From the NCBI RefSeq assembly GCF_034676545.1, contig NZ_JAUCBZ010000004.1:1-64000 (forward strand): DNA of 64,000 nucleotides, read 5' to 3'. Shown one piece after another: positions 37,267 through 45,271 of this stretch (the stretch's first letter is position 1; each line of letters opens with the position of its first letter). A program made the position numbers and the translations under genes. Under the pieces are notes generated by a model, which saw only the letters and a program-made list of their open reading frames with translations, was not told the origin of the DNA and ran no database searches. This stretch comes from Pararhodobacter sp. (lineage in GTDB: Bacteria; Pseudomonadota; Alphaproteobacteria; Rhodobacterales; Rhodobacteraceae).

Positions 37267-37913
37267 TTACTTCGTCGGCTGGAGAACTTCTTTGGCGATG
37301 GTTGCCGCCGTTACGCTGCTCGGCCAGCCTGAGTAGAACGCGAGATGCGTGATGGCCTCGACCAGCTCTTCGCGTGTCAGGCCGTTCTTGCTTGCCAGAC
37401 CGAGGTGCGAACGGAGTTGATCAGGACGGTTCATCGCAATCAGTGCGCTGACGGTGACCAGGCTCCGGTCCCGCTTCGAAAGTCCCGCGCGCTCCCACAC
37501 GTCCGCGTAGAGAACCTGATCCGTCAGCTCGGCAAACTTCGGCGCGATCTCGCCGAACAGCTGTTGAGCGCGGGAATTCTTGTCTGGAGCGGTCGATGGC
37601 GCAGGGGCGACGACGCCATACTCCTCGTCGGTGACTTTCTCGTGCCAGTCGGCGGTCTTGCCATCGGCCTGCTCCTGGATCGCGATATGCGTCATCGAAC
37701 TGCCGGGAGAAGCGCCATGCCAGTGTTTGGTTGCGGGAGGAATGGAAACGACGTCTCCCGTCCTGATTTCCTGGATGGTGCCTCCCCATAACTTGATGCG
37801 TCCCGTGCCCGCCGTGACGATGAGCGTCTGGCCCAAGGGATGGCTGTGCCAGGCGGTTCGGGCACCCGGTTCGAAGGTCACCTGACCGCCGGTAACGCGC
37901 GATGGGGCGTTGG
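37267..37913 (-). pseudogene. Cupin plus carboxymuconolactone decarboxylase-like protein, N terminus cut off by a transposon
   Basis: A cupin domain (FEPGARTAWHSHPLGQTLIVTAGTGRIKLWGG, IPPATKHWHGASPGSSMTHIAI, with the metal-binding His residues) is followed by a CMD/AhpD-like domain (VWERAGLSKRDRSLVTVSALIAMNRPDQLRSHLGLASKNGLTREEL). The reading frame is open upstream through SANAPSRVTGGQVTFEPG and runs straight into the transposon end at 37914. The usual signal peptide and first strands are missing. An internal GTG/ATG near 37881 could still start a shorter protein, but this is probably a remnant. Confidence 0.8.
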
Positions 37914-38056
37914 CTGAGCATGGTCACTTCTGCTGATGGCTTTTGCCGGCGGAATGATCAATCAGCGTGATGGCGGAGGGGGGATCCCCCTCAGGGAACT
38001 TGAACAAACGAACCCTTCGGGGGAGTCTCCGGTTACCAAGCCAAGAGACCGTTCAA

Positions 38057-38626
38057 GTGTGCCATGTTCAACTGCAGACGCGCCCGTTTTTCCTCTTTCT
38101 GATTCGCCTTGATGAAGAGCTCGCAGCCCAGGCACAGGGCGGGGGATGTTCCTGCGGTGGCGTGCTCCATCGTGCCAACTATCCCCGCAAGCCCCGTGGC
38201 TGCCCGACGCTGGCGATCCGCGAGGCGTTCTCGTCCCGGCTGAGTTTTTGCTGCAGCCGCTGTCGCCGACGCACGACCTCGGCGTCGGTGCGTTTCCTGG
38301 GCCGGCGCGTGTATCTGGGCCTGGTGGTGGTGCTGTGTTCTGCCCGGCATGCCGGGCAGAACACAGCGGCGGTGACGCTGTGCGAGGCGCTCGAGATTCC
38401 GCTGCGCACCCTGCAGCGCTGGCGACGGTGGTGGCGTGAGGACTTCATGCACACGCCGCTGTGGCAGGCGATGTGCGCCCGCTTCATGCCCCCGGTGTCG
38501 GCCCAGGGGCTGCCGGGCGATCTGCTCGCACGCTTTGGCGGCGACGGGGGGCAGGCGTTGCACCGTTTGCTGCGCTTTCTGGCGCCGCTCACGGTGGGCG
38601 CGGCCACGCTGCCCGAGGGGCGTTGA
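38057..38626 (+). CDS. DUF6431-like protein of the transposon
   Basis: About 189 residues if it starts at GTG 38057 (start uncertain). The N-terminal half has zinc-binding-looking motifs: CSCGGVLHRANYPRKPRGCP and LSFCCSRCRRRTTSASVRFLGRRVY. A helical second half follows (LEIPLRTLQRWRRWW, a probable helix-turn-helix). The layout fits the accessory protein found before DDE/AAA transposase pairs in Rhodocyclales and related bacteria. It probably binds DNA ends or the target; not tested. Confidence 0.65.
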   Translation: MCHVQLQTRPFFLFLIRLDEELAAQAQGGGCSCGGVLHRANYPRKPRGCPTLAIREAFSSRLSFCCSRCRRRTTSASVRFLGRRVYLGLVVVLCSARHAGQNTAAVTLCEALEIPLRTLQRWRRWWREDFMHTPLWQAMCARFMPPVSAQGLPGDLLARFGGDGGQALHRLLRFLAPLTVGAATLPEGR

Positions 38627-38724
38627 GTTCGCGCAGAGGATGCAGATCGCCACCGAGCCCGAGGCTTCGTAGCCTGCACTCCCAGTGGCGCCACCCCCTG
38701 TTGCGCCCGAACCGGGAGAAACTC

Positions 38725-40176
38725 TTGAGCACACCGACCGATCCCCCGCAACGCGATCGCTGGGCGCGGCTGCGCTTCTCGATCATCGGCCCCTTGCTGG
38801 CCGCACCGCCTGCGCCGGGCGAGGTGCACGATGCGCTGGCCACGCTCGCGGCCCGCACCTGGCGCCATCCCATCAGCGGCCAGGACGTACGCTTCGGGCT
38901 GTCGACGATCGAGCGCTGGTACTACGCCGCGCGCAGCGCCGCCGACCCGATCGCGGCGCTGCGCGACCGGCCACGCCCCCGGGGCCGCTTCGCGAGCCTG
39001 GCGCCGGGCGTCATCGACGCCCTGGTGCAGCAGTATCGCGAACACCCGGGCTGGACCGCGCAACTGCACGTGGACAATCTGCGCGTCGCGCTCACGGACA
39101 GCGGGCTGAGCGTGCCGTCCTACCCGACCGTGCGCCGCTACCTCAAGGCCCAGGGGATGTTCCGCCAGGCGGCCCCGAAGCGCACGAGCGCGGGCGCGGT
39201 GCTCGCGCGCGACCGGCTCGAGCACCGCGAGGTGCGCAGCTTCGAGCTCGATCATGTCTCGGCGCTGTGGCACCTGGACTTCCACCACGGTGCGCGCCGC
39301 GTGCTCACCCGCGCCGGCACCTGGGAGAAACCGTTCCTGCTGGGCATCCTGGACGACCGCTCGCGCCTGGTCTGCCACCTGCAGTGGTACCTGGACGAGA
39401 CCGCGCAGAGCCTGGTCCATGGTCTCTCCCAGGCCTTCATGAAGCGCGGGCTACCGCGCGCGCTGATGACCGACAACGGCGCGGCCATGCTTGCCGACGA
39501 GACGGTGTCAGGCCTGAACCGCCTGGGGGTGCTGCACCAGACGACGCTGCCGTACTCGCCCTACCAGAACGCCAAGCAAGAGTCCTTCTGGGGTCGCGTC
39601 GAGGGACGGCTGATGCCCATGCTCGAGGGCGAGCCCGCGCTCACGCTGGAGCTGCTCAACCAGGCGACCCAGGCCTGGGTCGAGCAGGAGTATCACCGCA
39701 CGCTGCACAGCGAGATCGGTGCCACGCCGCTCGCACGCTATCTGGCCGGCCCCAACGTGCGCCGCGACTGTCCCGCACTCACGGCGCTCGCCGACGCGTT
39801 CCGCATCGAGGTGCCACGGCGCCAGCGGCGCGCCGACGGCACCGTGACCCTGCACGGGCAACGCTTCGAGATCCCCTCGCGCTACCACGCGCTGGCCGTG
39901 GTGCACCTGCGCTACGCGCGCTGGGACCTGACCCGGGTCGATCTCGTCGATCCGCACACCGGCGCCGTGCTGTGCCCGATCACCCCGCTCGACAAGTCCG
40001 CCAACGCCGAGCGCACGCGCAGACCGCGCGCACCGAGCACGGTCGATCTGTCGCCGCTACCGCCTGCGGGCATGGCGCCGCTGCTCACCCAACTGCTCGC
40101 CGACTACGCCGCCACGGGCCTGCCGCCGGCCTATCTGCCGCTCCCTGCTCTCGTTACCGACAAGGACCTCGCATGA
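38725..40176 (+). CDS. DDE-type transposase/integrase
   Basis: 483 residues from TTG 38725 (GGGAGAA upstream). The RNase-H-like catalytic triad is visible as LWHLDFHH (first Asp), LMTDNGAAM (second Asp) and KQESFWGRVE (Glu). N-terminal helix-turn-helix regions include FGLSTIERWYYAARS and LSVPSYPTVRRYLKAQG. The C-terminal beta barrel (RRADGTVTLHGQRFEIPSRYH) resembles Mu/TniA transposases. Its stop overlaps the start of the ATPase gene. Confidence 0.88.
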   Translation: MSTPTDPPQRDRWARLRFSIIGPLLAAPPAPGEVHDALATLAARTWRHPISGQDVRFGLSTIERWYYAARSAADPIAALRDRPRPRGRFASLAPGVIDALVQQYREHPGWTAQLHVDNLRVALTDSGLSVPSYPTVRRYLKAQGMFRQAAPKRTSAGAVLARDRLEHREVRSFELDHVSALWHLDFHHGARRVLTRAGTWEKPFLLGILDDRSRLVCHLQWYLDETAQSLVHGLSQAFMKRGLPRALMTDNGAAMLADETVSGLNRLGVLHQTTLPYSPYQNAKQESFWGRVEGRLMPMLEGEPALTLELLNQATQAWVEQEYHRTLHSEIGATPLARYLAGPNVRRDCPALTALADAFRIEVPRRQRRADGTVTLHGQRFEIPSRYHALAVVHLRYARWDLTRVDLVDPHTGAVLCPITPLDKSANAERTRRPRAPSTVDLSPLPPAGMAPLLTQLLADYAATGLPPAYLPLPALVTDKDLA

Positions 40177-41018
40177 ACACCAAACTGCTCGCCCTCTACG
40201 GGCTCAAGTGGCATCCCTTCACCACCGAGGTACCCACCGAGGCGATCCATGTGCCGGCGCGCCTCGAGCACTTTTGCTGGCGCATCGAGCAGGGGCTGAT
40301 CGGCGAGGGCGGCTTCGCCATGATCCACGGCGACCCGGGCACGGGCAAAAGCGTGGCGCTGCGCCTGCTGGCCGAGCGCCTGGCCCGCATCCCCGATGTC
40401 ACCGTCGGGGCGATCGCGCATCCACAGAGCAACCTCGCGGACTTCTATCGCGAGATGGGCGACCTCTTTGGCGTGCCGCTGCGCCCGCACAACCGCTGGG
40501 GCGGCTTCAAAGCCTTGCGAGAGGTGTGGTTCGCCCATCTGGAATCGACCCGGCGCCGCCCGGTGCTGCTCATCGATGAGGCCCAGGAGATGAGCCCGGC
40601 CGTGCTCTCGGAGTTGCGCTTGATGGGCAGCGCGAAGTTCGACTCGCAGTCGCTGCTGTGCGTGGTGCTCGCCGGCGACGCGCGCCTGCCCGAGAAGCTG
40701 CGCCGCGAAGAGCTCATCCCGCTGGGCTCGCGCATCCGCACCCGGCTCACCACCGAAGCGGCCAGTCGGGAGGAGTTGCTCGCCTGCCTGCAGCATCTGG
40801 TGAGCGAAGCCGGTAATGCCAGCCTGATGAGCACCGCCCTCATGCACACCCTGTGCGATCACGCGGTCGGCAACTACCGCATCCTCACCACAATGGCGGC
40901 CGAATTGCTCGCCGTGGCGGCCCACCGCGATCTGCCTCAGCTCGACGAGAAGCTCTACCTCGAAGTCTTTGCCCCACCCGAGACCATCACCCCACGCCGT
41001 ACATCGGCCCGGCGCTGA
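40173..41018 (+). CDS. Transposition AAA ATPase (ExeA/TniB-like)
   Basis: 281 residues. Walker A is HGDPGTGKSVALRLL (about 48-62), Walker B is VLLIDEAQEM, sensor I lies near LCVVLAGDARL, and an arginine finger candidate in LGSRIRTRLTTE. Such ATPases choose the target and activate the DDE transposase. ATGA overlap with the transposase gene implies coupling. Confidence 0.88.
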   Translation: MNTKLLALYGLKWHPFTTEVPTEAIHVPARLEHFCWRIEQGLIGEGGFAMIHGDPGTGKSVALRLLAERLARIPDVTVGAIAHPQSNLADFYREMGDLFGVPLRPHNRWGGFKALREVWFAHLESTRRRPVLLIDEAQEMSPAVLSELRLMGSAKFDSQSLLCVVLAGDARLPEKLRREELIPLGSRIRTRLTTEAASREELLACLQHLVSEAGNASLMSTALMHTLCDHAVGNYRILTTMAAELLAVAAHRDLPQLDEKLYLEVFAPPETITPRRTSARR

Positions 41019-41035
41019 GCACACAGGAGCCCATC

Positions 41036-41263
41036 ATGCACAACCCCTCCCCGAGCGCACCGCTGTCGTGGCCCGAACTGCCCGATGAAGCAGTCGTCGC
41101 GCTGCAGTACGCCCTCCACGACTTTGTGATGTTCTTCGAGGCCCACTACCTCGGCCAGATCAAGCGCCACAACCACGAGCGATCGCGCGAGACCCTCGTC
41201 CAACCCGACTTCGTCCAGCCCGACCTGTTCCGCTCGGCCGACCCGGACGATCCGCCGTTCTGA
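41036..41263 (+). CDS. Small acidic protein of the transposon
   Basis: 75 residues from ATG 41036, with AGGAG nine bases upstream. LPDEAVVALQYALHDFVMFFEAHYLGQIKRHNHE is a single amphipathic helix region; the tail is acidic (FRSADPDDPPF). No known family was recognised. It is the fourth gene in the operon and ends at the terminator, so it is probably expressed with the transposase. Confidence 0.6.
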   Translation: MHNPSPSAPLSWPELPDEAVVALQYALHDFVMFFEAHYLGQIKRHNHERSRETLVQPDFVQPDLFRSADPDDPPF

Positions 41264-41277
41264 GCCGCCCTCAAGCG

Positions 41278-41311
41278 CAAACGCCGCCCCTGAGCATCAC
41301 CGGGCGGCGTT
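41278..41311 (+). terminator. Terminator of the transposon operon
   Basis: AAACGCCGCCC and GGGCGGCGTTT form an 11-bp perfect stem around a 12-base loop, 15 bases after the last gene; a short T tract is in the stem end. A second perfect hairpin (CGATGGCCTGC-CTCT-GCAGGCCATCG) follows at 41319-41344. Confidence 0.7.
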
Positions 41312-41349
41312 TCCATTCGATGGCCTGCCTCTGCAGGCCATCGCGCTAC

Positions 41350-41829
41350 ATGATCATCGTGACATCAAATCGGGTGACCACACTCACAGAGCTCGATACT
41401 GGAATTGAGGTCATCGATCAGCAGCATCGCCGCATCGTTGATTACATCAACGCGCTCGAGGCCGCCAACCTAGCCCACGACCGCCAGGCGGTGGGGGACA
41501 CCCTGGATGAGCTGGTCGACTACACGATGTCGCACTTTGCGTTCGAGGAGAGCCTGCAGGAGGAGGCGGGCTATGCCTATTGCAAGCCGCACAAGCGCGT
41601 GCATGAGCTGTTTGTGCGCCGCGTGGGCGACTACGTCGAACGCCACCGCCTGGGCGACGAGATTGGCGACGAGTTGTACAAGCTGCTGACCACCTGGCTG
41701 CTGAACCACATCCGCCGCGACGATGCTGACTACGTGGGCGCGGTGAAGGCGACGATGGTCGGTATTGCCAATGAGCGGCGGGAGAAGAAGGAAGAGGGCG
41801 GGTGGTTGAAGCGGTTTTTTCGGCGCTAG
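41350..41829 (+). CDS. Bacteriohemerythrin with a transposon-derived N terminus
   Basis: Oxygen- or NO-sensing di-iron four-helix protein. Iron ligands are visible: DQQHRRIVDYINALE, MSHFAFEESLQEE, KPHKRVHELFVRRV and TWLLNHIRRDD, so the metal site is complete. The family's first residues (typically ...W.....G) are missing. The frame is instead open through the transposon end, giving MIIVTSNRVTTLTELDTGIEVID from an ATG at 41350 inside the mobile element. The ribosome site is poor. The protein could be made as a fusion, or the gene may be silent. Confidence 0.75.
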   Translation: MIIVTSNRVTTLTELDTGIEVIDQQHRRIVDYINALEAANLAHDRQAVGDTLDELVDYTMSHFAFEESLQEEAGYAYCKPHKRVHELFVRRVGDYVERHRLGDEIGDELYKLLTTWLLNHIRRDDADYVGAVKATMVGIANERREKKEEGGWLKRFFRR

Positions 41830-41885
41830 GGGGTTGGGGGCGGTAGGGCGGTTGGGGGACGGTAGGGCGGTGATGGGGTGGTGGG

Positions 41886-42072
41886 GCGAGTGGAAAAGCT
41901 CGCGACTTGCGTCGCTCCTACAGCCGGATCGAGCAGGGGGTGGGGGGTGTTGGCGTGGTCGGTTTTCGTTGGTTCGGCAATTCTCCGTTGGCGCGGCAAC
42001 TCCCGTTCGCACGGCGGCTTCTTGTAGGAGCGACGGTTTTTTGTAGGAGCGACGCAAGTCGCGAGCCTTTCC
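41886..42072. repeat. REP hairpins (GTAG type)
   Basis: One inverted copy (CTCGCGACTTGCGTCGCTCCTAC) at about 41897-41921 and two direct copies near 42024-42066, one of them interrupted. The core is GTAGGAGCGAC-GCAA-GTCGC: a GTAG head and a 5-bp stem with a GCAA loop. No gene lies between 41830 and 42102. Confidence 0.85.
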
Positions 42073-42102
42073 TTCTCCACTAGCGGGCGAGGCATCCACC
42101 CC

Positions 42103-42450
42103 TTACCGTTCTTCCGTCGGCAACGGATACACGCCGGCGACTTCGGTTTCTGCCAGCATCTCGCTCGTGCTCGCTCCAGGTGGCCACTGCCTGGCCGAGT
42201 GCAGAACGCGCAGAACGCGCACCACGTCGCCGGCCAGGTCATAAACCAAGATGTAATTGCGATGCGCTACCAGTTCGCGGGTGCAGGCAACGCGACCCGC
42301 CCGGCCCAAGTTGGGATGATTGAGCAGCAGACTTGCTTTCTCTGAAAACAACTCATCAAGAGCCAGCGCAGCGGCCGGGGCGTGCTGGGCAATGTACTCG
42401 CGTATTGCCTTCCGGTCAGTGTGTGCCGGCCGTGTCCATACTAGTCTCAA
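42103..42450 (-). CDS. RelE/ParE-family toxin
   Basis: 115 residues with the ParE/RelE fold: VWTRPAHTDRKAIREYIAQHAPAAALALDELFSEKASLLLNHPNLGRAGR, LVAHRNYILVYDLAGDVVRVLRVLHSARQWP. It overlaps the upstream antitoxin gene by 4 bases, the usual layout. The tail after residue 90 is a little longer than typical. The target (mRNA interferase or gyrase poison) cannot be told from sequence. Confidence 0.85.
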   Translation of the reverse strand: MRLVWTRPAHTDRKAIREYIAQHAPAAALALDELFSEKASLLLNHPNLGRAGRVACTRELVAHRNYILVYDLAGDVVRVLRVLHSARQWPPGASTSEMLAETEVAGVYPLPTEER

Positions 42451-42740
42451 GATTTAGCAGCGCCGGCCACCTTCCGCCGCGTTGCAGCCCGCCAGGCATC
42501 GGCTTCGGCTTCCACTTCAGCCGCAGGGATCACGTCGTCAGCATTGGCCGAATCCAGACCAATTTGCACTTGGCGACGAAACCAGGCGTCATGCGCGGCT
42601 GCTTCCTCTTGCTGGCGCACGAACTCGCGCATGTAGTCGCGCAGTAGCTGGGCACTGCTGCGGTCGCATGCCTTTGCGGCGGTGGAGAACTCGCTCTTGA
42701 GGGCCTCATCGACCCGAAAGGTAAAGGTTGCTTCGCTCAT
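42447..42740 (-). CDS. Antitoxin of the RelE/ParE pair (ribbon-helix-helix type)
   Basis: 97 residues from ATG 42740. The N-terminal ribbon-helix-helix TFTFRVDEALKSEFSTAAKACDRSSAQLLRDYMREFV is typical, followed by a charged toxin-binding tail. It is preceded by a perfect palindrome at 42768-42783 overlapping the likely -10 region, so it probably represses its own operon. Confidence 0.85.
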   Translation of the reverse strand: MSEATFTFRVDEALKSEFSTAAKACDRSSAQLLRDYMREFVRQQEEAAAHDAWFRRQVQIGLDSANADDVIPAAEVEAEADAWRAATRRKVAGAAKS

Positions 42741-42767
42741 GTCGCCTGCCTGTTGTGTTACAAACGT

Positions 42768-42783
42768 AGTGCAATATAGCACT
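42768..42783. promoter_or_regulatory. Palindromic operator of the RelE/ParE operon
   Basis: AGTGC-AATATA-GCACT, a perfect inverted repeat 28 bases before the antitoxin start, overlapping a TATATT -10-like box on the minus strand. Confidence 0.65.
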
Positions 42784-42892
42784 CGGGAGCCCGAATTGTG
42801 GAATCAGCTTGCAACGCAAGTATTAAACCGGCAACCAAACAGGAGATACCGTTCGCCCTGAGCCTGTTGCACGGCGTTGTGAGAGAGAGCGA

Positions 42893-42955
42893 TCAAATGG
42901 AATCTCTGAAACCTTCAAGGGAAGTCACCATGAGCACGGCCGATACACCTGAGCG
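42893..42955 (+). pseudogene. Duplicated 5' end of the dinJ-like antitoxin gene
   Basis: The stretch ATGGAATCTCTGAAACC...AAGGGAAGTCACC then ATGAGCACGGCCGATAC parallels the leader and first codons of the dinJ gene at 43384-43432 with a few changes. Homology stops after about six codons, and a REP follows. It is a broken copy left by duplication or recombination. Confidence 0.7.
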
Positions 42956-42974
42956 GCGATTGGGCGGCAATGGT

Positions 42975-43331
42975 GATGCGGAGCGAGTGGAAAGGCTCGC
43001 GACTTGCGTCGCTCCTACAGCCAGATCAAGCAGGGGTTGGTTTCCGCACGGGCAGTCGGTTTCCGTTGGCGGAGCGGGTTTCCGTGGGGGCCGTGCGGCT
43101 TTTAGCCACGGCGGTTCCTTGTAGGAGCGACGCAAGTCGCGAGCCTTTCGGTCGAACCAGCACACCGCCAGACCCAGCGCGGCCCGTTCCCGTTCGCATG
43201 GCGGATTTTTGTAGGAGCGACGCCAGTCGCGAGCTTTTTGGTTGAGCCTGCCCACAGCCAGACCCAGCGCGGCCCGTTCCCGTTCGCACGGTGGCTTTTT
43301 GTAGGAGCGACGTAAGTCGCGAGCTTTTTGG
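42975..43331. repeat. Cluster of REP hairpins between antitoxin remnant and dinJ
   Basis: One inverted copy (about 42993-43017) and three direct copies (about 43121, 43210 and 43301) of the GTAGGAGCGAC-GCAA-GTCGC core, with small variants (GCCA, GTAA loops). Spacers of about 60-65 bases (CCAGACCCAGCGCGGCCCG...) are themselves repeated, so this is a tandem BIME. No gene was found in it. Confidence 0.85.
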
Positions 43332-43362
43332 TTGAGCCAGCAATGCGACATGGCCTTGAGGC

Positions 43363-43381
43363 GTAGTCACATTGTGACTAC
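43363..43381. promoter_or_regulatory. Palindromic operator of the dinJ-yafQ operon
   Basis: GTAGTCACA-T-TGTGACTAC, a 9-bp perfect inverted repeat 34 bases before the dinJ ATG. A probable binding site of the antitoxin. Confidence 0.65.
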
Positions 43382-43415
43382 AATGGAGCCTCTGAAACCT
43401 CAAAGGGAAGTCATC

Positions 43416-43682
43416 ATGAGCACCGCCGATACCTATGTCCGCGCTCGCATTGACACCGACACCAAGGAGCGTGCCGCAGAGGCACTCGAAGCAATGGGTC
43501 TGTCCATCTCGGACGCTATCCGCTTGCTGATGCTGCGCATTGCCGATGAGCGCCGGCTGCCCTTCGATGTGAAGGCCCCTAACGCGACCACGCGCAAGGC
43601 AATTGCCGACCTCGAGGCCGGGAAGGGCAAGCGGTTCAGCAGCGTCGATGATCTGATGGCAGACCTGCGTGCGGACGATTGA
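43416..43682 (+). CDS. dinJ: DinJ/RelB-family antitoxin
   Basis: 88 residues. ADTYVRARIDTDTKERAAEALEAMGLSISDAIRLLMLRIADERRLPF is the standard RelB/DinJ ribbon-helix-helix and linker; KGKRFSSVDDLMADL is the toxin-wrapping tail. ATG 43416 has AAAGGGAAG upstream. It overlaps the toxin gene by 14 bases. Confidence 0.88.
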   Translation: MSTADTYVRARIDTDTKERAAEALEAMGLSISDAIRLLMLRIADERRLPFDVKAPNATTRKAIADLEAGKGKRFSSVDDLMADLRADD

Positions 43683-43950
43683 CCGCGCCACAGCGTTCAA
43701 ACGTGACTACAAGCGCGAGGCCAAGGGCCGGCACCGGGCTACGCTCGATAACGATTTGAAGGCTGTTCTCGTGGCGCTTGCGACCGATCAGCCGCTCGAC
43801 GCCAAATGCCGCGACCATGACCTGAGTGGCGATTGGGCGGGCTACCGTGAATGCCATATCAAGCCCGACCTGCTGCTGATCTATCGCAAGTCGGATACCG
43901 ACACGCTCAGGCTTGCACGGCTTGGCTCGCACAGCGAACTTTTCGGTTGA
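43669..43950 (+). CDS. yafQ: YafQ-family toxin (ribosome-dependent mRNA interferase)
   Basis: 93 residues from GTG 43669. RATAFKRDYKREAKGRHRATLDNDLKAVLVALATDQPLDAKCRDHDLSGDWAGYRECHIKPDLLLIYRKSD is the full YafQ pattern, including the catalytic His (RDHDLSG, ECHIKPDLLLIY) and the late His (GSHSELFG). It is paired with DinJ. Intact. Confidence 0.9.
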   Translation: MRTIDRATAFKRDYKREAKGRHRATLDNDLKAVLVALATDQPLDAKCRDHDLSGDWAGYRECHIKPDLLLIYRKSDTDTLRLARLGSHSELFG

Positions 43951-44001
43951 GCCCGCACACAGCCAGACCCAGCGCGGCCCGTTCCCGTTCGCACGGTGGC
44001 T

Positions 44002-44097
44002 TTTTGTAGGAGCGACGCAAGTCGCGAGGTTTTTGGTCGAGCCTATGTGGGCGCGGTGAAGGCGACGATGATCGGCATCACCACTGAGCGCCGTCGA
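44002..44097 (+). repeat. REP hairpin followed by a hemerythrin 3'-end remnant
   Basis: A REP lies at 44006-44030. Directly after it, 44037-44097 reads AYVGAVKATMIGITTERRR, nearly the same as the C terminus of the hemerythrin at 41731-41790 (DYVGAVKATMVGIANERRE). It marks the far end of what was probably a second hemerythrin-like gene, now lost. Confidence 0.75.
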
Positions 44098-44142
44098 TAT
44101 CTTTCTGTTATTTTTTACGGATTCATTCGCTCTGAGCCACAC

Positions 44143-44910
44143 ATGTTGAACGACCCCTTTCACCTCATCCTCTTGCTGGCCGCGGCGTTTGTTGCGGGCG
44201 CGCTGAACGCGGTTGCCGGCGGCGGCAGCTTTTTGACCTTGCCGGCGCTGGTGTTCGTTGGCATGCCGCCGGTGGTGGCCAACGCGACCGGCACCGTGGC
44301 GCTGCTGCCCGGATATGTGTCGGGCGCGCTGGGGTTTCGCGAAGACCTGGAGGCGCCGCCGGGTTTGACCTTGCGCGCGCTGACGGTGCTGAGCCTGGTG
44401 GGTGGCGCGATCGGTGCTGCGCTGCTGCTGGTGACCGACGACATGACCTTCAGCCGGATCGTGCCCTGGCTGTTGTTGCTGGCGACGGTGTTGTTTGCGG
44501 TGGGGCCGATGTTGCTGCGCCGGTTGAAGGGCAGCGGTAGCGGTGCCGGCGCGGGGGCGTCGGCGGGCAAGTCGGCAGCGGGCATGCTGGCGGTGTCGAT
44601 TTATGGCGGTTACTTCAACGGTGGGCTGGGGATCTTGTTGCTGGCCTTGTTCGGCTTGCTGGGCCAGACCAAGCTGAACGCCATGAACGGCATGAAGAAC
44701 GTGGTGTCGGCCTTGCTGACCGCGATTGCGGTGGCGATCTATGCCTGGGGCGGGGTGGTGGCGTGGCCGCAGGCGCTGGTGATGATGGTCGCCGCGACCG
44801 CGGGCGGCTACTTCGGCGCGCGCCTGGCACGGCGCATACCGGCGCCGATGATGCGCGCGGGCATTGTGCTGACCGGGCTGGTGATGACGGTTTTGTTCTT
44901 TTTGCGCTGA
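44143..44910 (+). CDS. TauE/SafE (TSUP) family membrane permease
   Basis: 255-residue membrane protein. PFHLILLLAAAFVAGALNAVAGGGSFLTLPALVFVGMPPVVANATGTVALLPG is the signature first half, and GGYFNGGLGILLLALFGLLGQTKLNAMNGMKNVVSALL the second half of the duplicated TSUP fold. It has about seven or eight spans. It probably exports sulfite or organosulfonates or moves small organic acids; the substrate is unknown. It starts at ATG 44143; the upstream open frame is REP and remnant sequence. Confidence 0.88.
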   Translation: MLNDPFHLILLLAAAFVAGALNAVAGGGSFLTLPALVFVGMPPVVANATGTVALLPGYVSGALGFREDLEAPPGLTLRALTVLSLVGGAIGAALLLVTDDMTFSRIVPWLLLLATVLFAVGPMLLRRLKGSGSGAGAGASAGKSAAGMLAVSIYGGYFNGGLGILLLALFGLLGQTKLNAMNGMKNVVSALLTAIAVAIYAWGGVVAWPQALVMMVAATAGGYFGARLARRIPAPMMRAGIVLTGLVMTVLFFLR

Positions 44911-44941
44911 GGGCAGTGGCGGGTTGCGAACGAAGCTTTGC

Positions 44942-44958
44942 TGATTCAAGGTGAATCA
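44942..44958. promoter_or_regulatory. Palindromic operator of the CopG/ParE operon
   Basis: TGATTCA-AGG-TGAATCA, a perfect 7-bp inverted repeat 44 bases before the antitoxin ATG; TATGATTAG just after may be the -10 box. Confidence 0.6.
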
Positions 44959-45001
44959 CTATGATTAGAAAAGAATCGGGCTTTGTTAGAGGAGATACAA
45001 C

Positions 45002-45271
45002 ATGGCACAGGCTGGGACCAGGGTACTGACCGCGCACATACCGCTTCCGCTGGCCGAGAAGGTGGACTTGATGGCCGAGCGGCTGGAGCGTTCACGCGGC
45101 TGGATCATGAAGCAGGCGCTATCGGCCTGGCTCGATCAGGAAGAGGAGCGTGAGCGGCTGACTCGCGAGGCGCTTGGAGACGTTGACGCTGGCCGGGTCA
45201 TCGACCACCAGGCCGTGCAGGCGTGGGCCGATAGTCTGAGCACCGATGAGCCGCTGCCAGTGCCGCGCTGA
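45002..45271 (+). CDS. CopG-family ribbon-helix-helix antitoxin
   Basis: 89 residues. RVLTAHIPLPLAEKVDLMAERLERSRGWIMKQALSAWLDQEEERERLTREAL is the ribbon-helix-helix DNA-binding part; the rest (VDAGRVIDHQAVQAWADSLS) binds the toxin. GGAGA sits 6 bases before the start. Overlaps the toxin start. Confidence 0.88.
   Translation: MAQAGTRVLTAHIPLPLAEKVDLMAERLERSRGWIMKQALSAWLDQEEERERLTREALGDVDAGRVIDHQAVQAWADSLSTDEPLPVPR

Larger units (their letters stand above)
37914..41386 (+). mobile_element. 3.5-kb transposon: DUF6431 protein, DDE transposase, AAA ATPase, small protein
   Basis: The left end is TGAGCATGGTCACTT at 37914; the right end (inverted) is TGAGTGTGGTCACCCG from 41386. The four genes run left to right with overlapping or close spacing. 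A DDE transposase plus a separate AAA ATPase recalls TniA/TniB and TnsB/TnsC logic, which fits the 5-bp duplication seen around the related short element. The outer flanks here are TTGGC and CAGAG: no target duplication. Both neighbours lack their N termini, so the two flanks probably come from different places, joined by recombination or an adjacent deletion. Confidence 0.82.
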
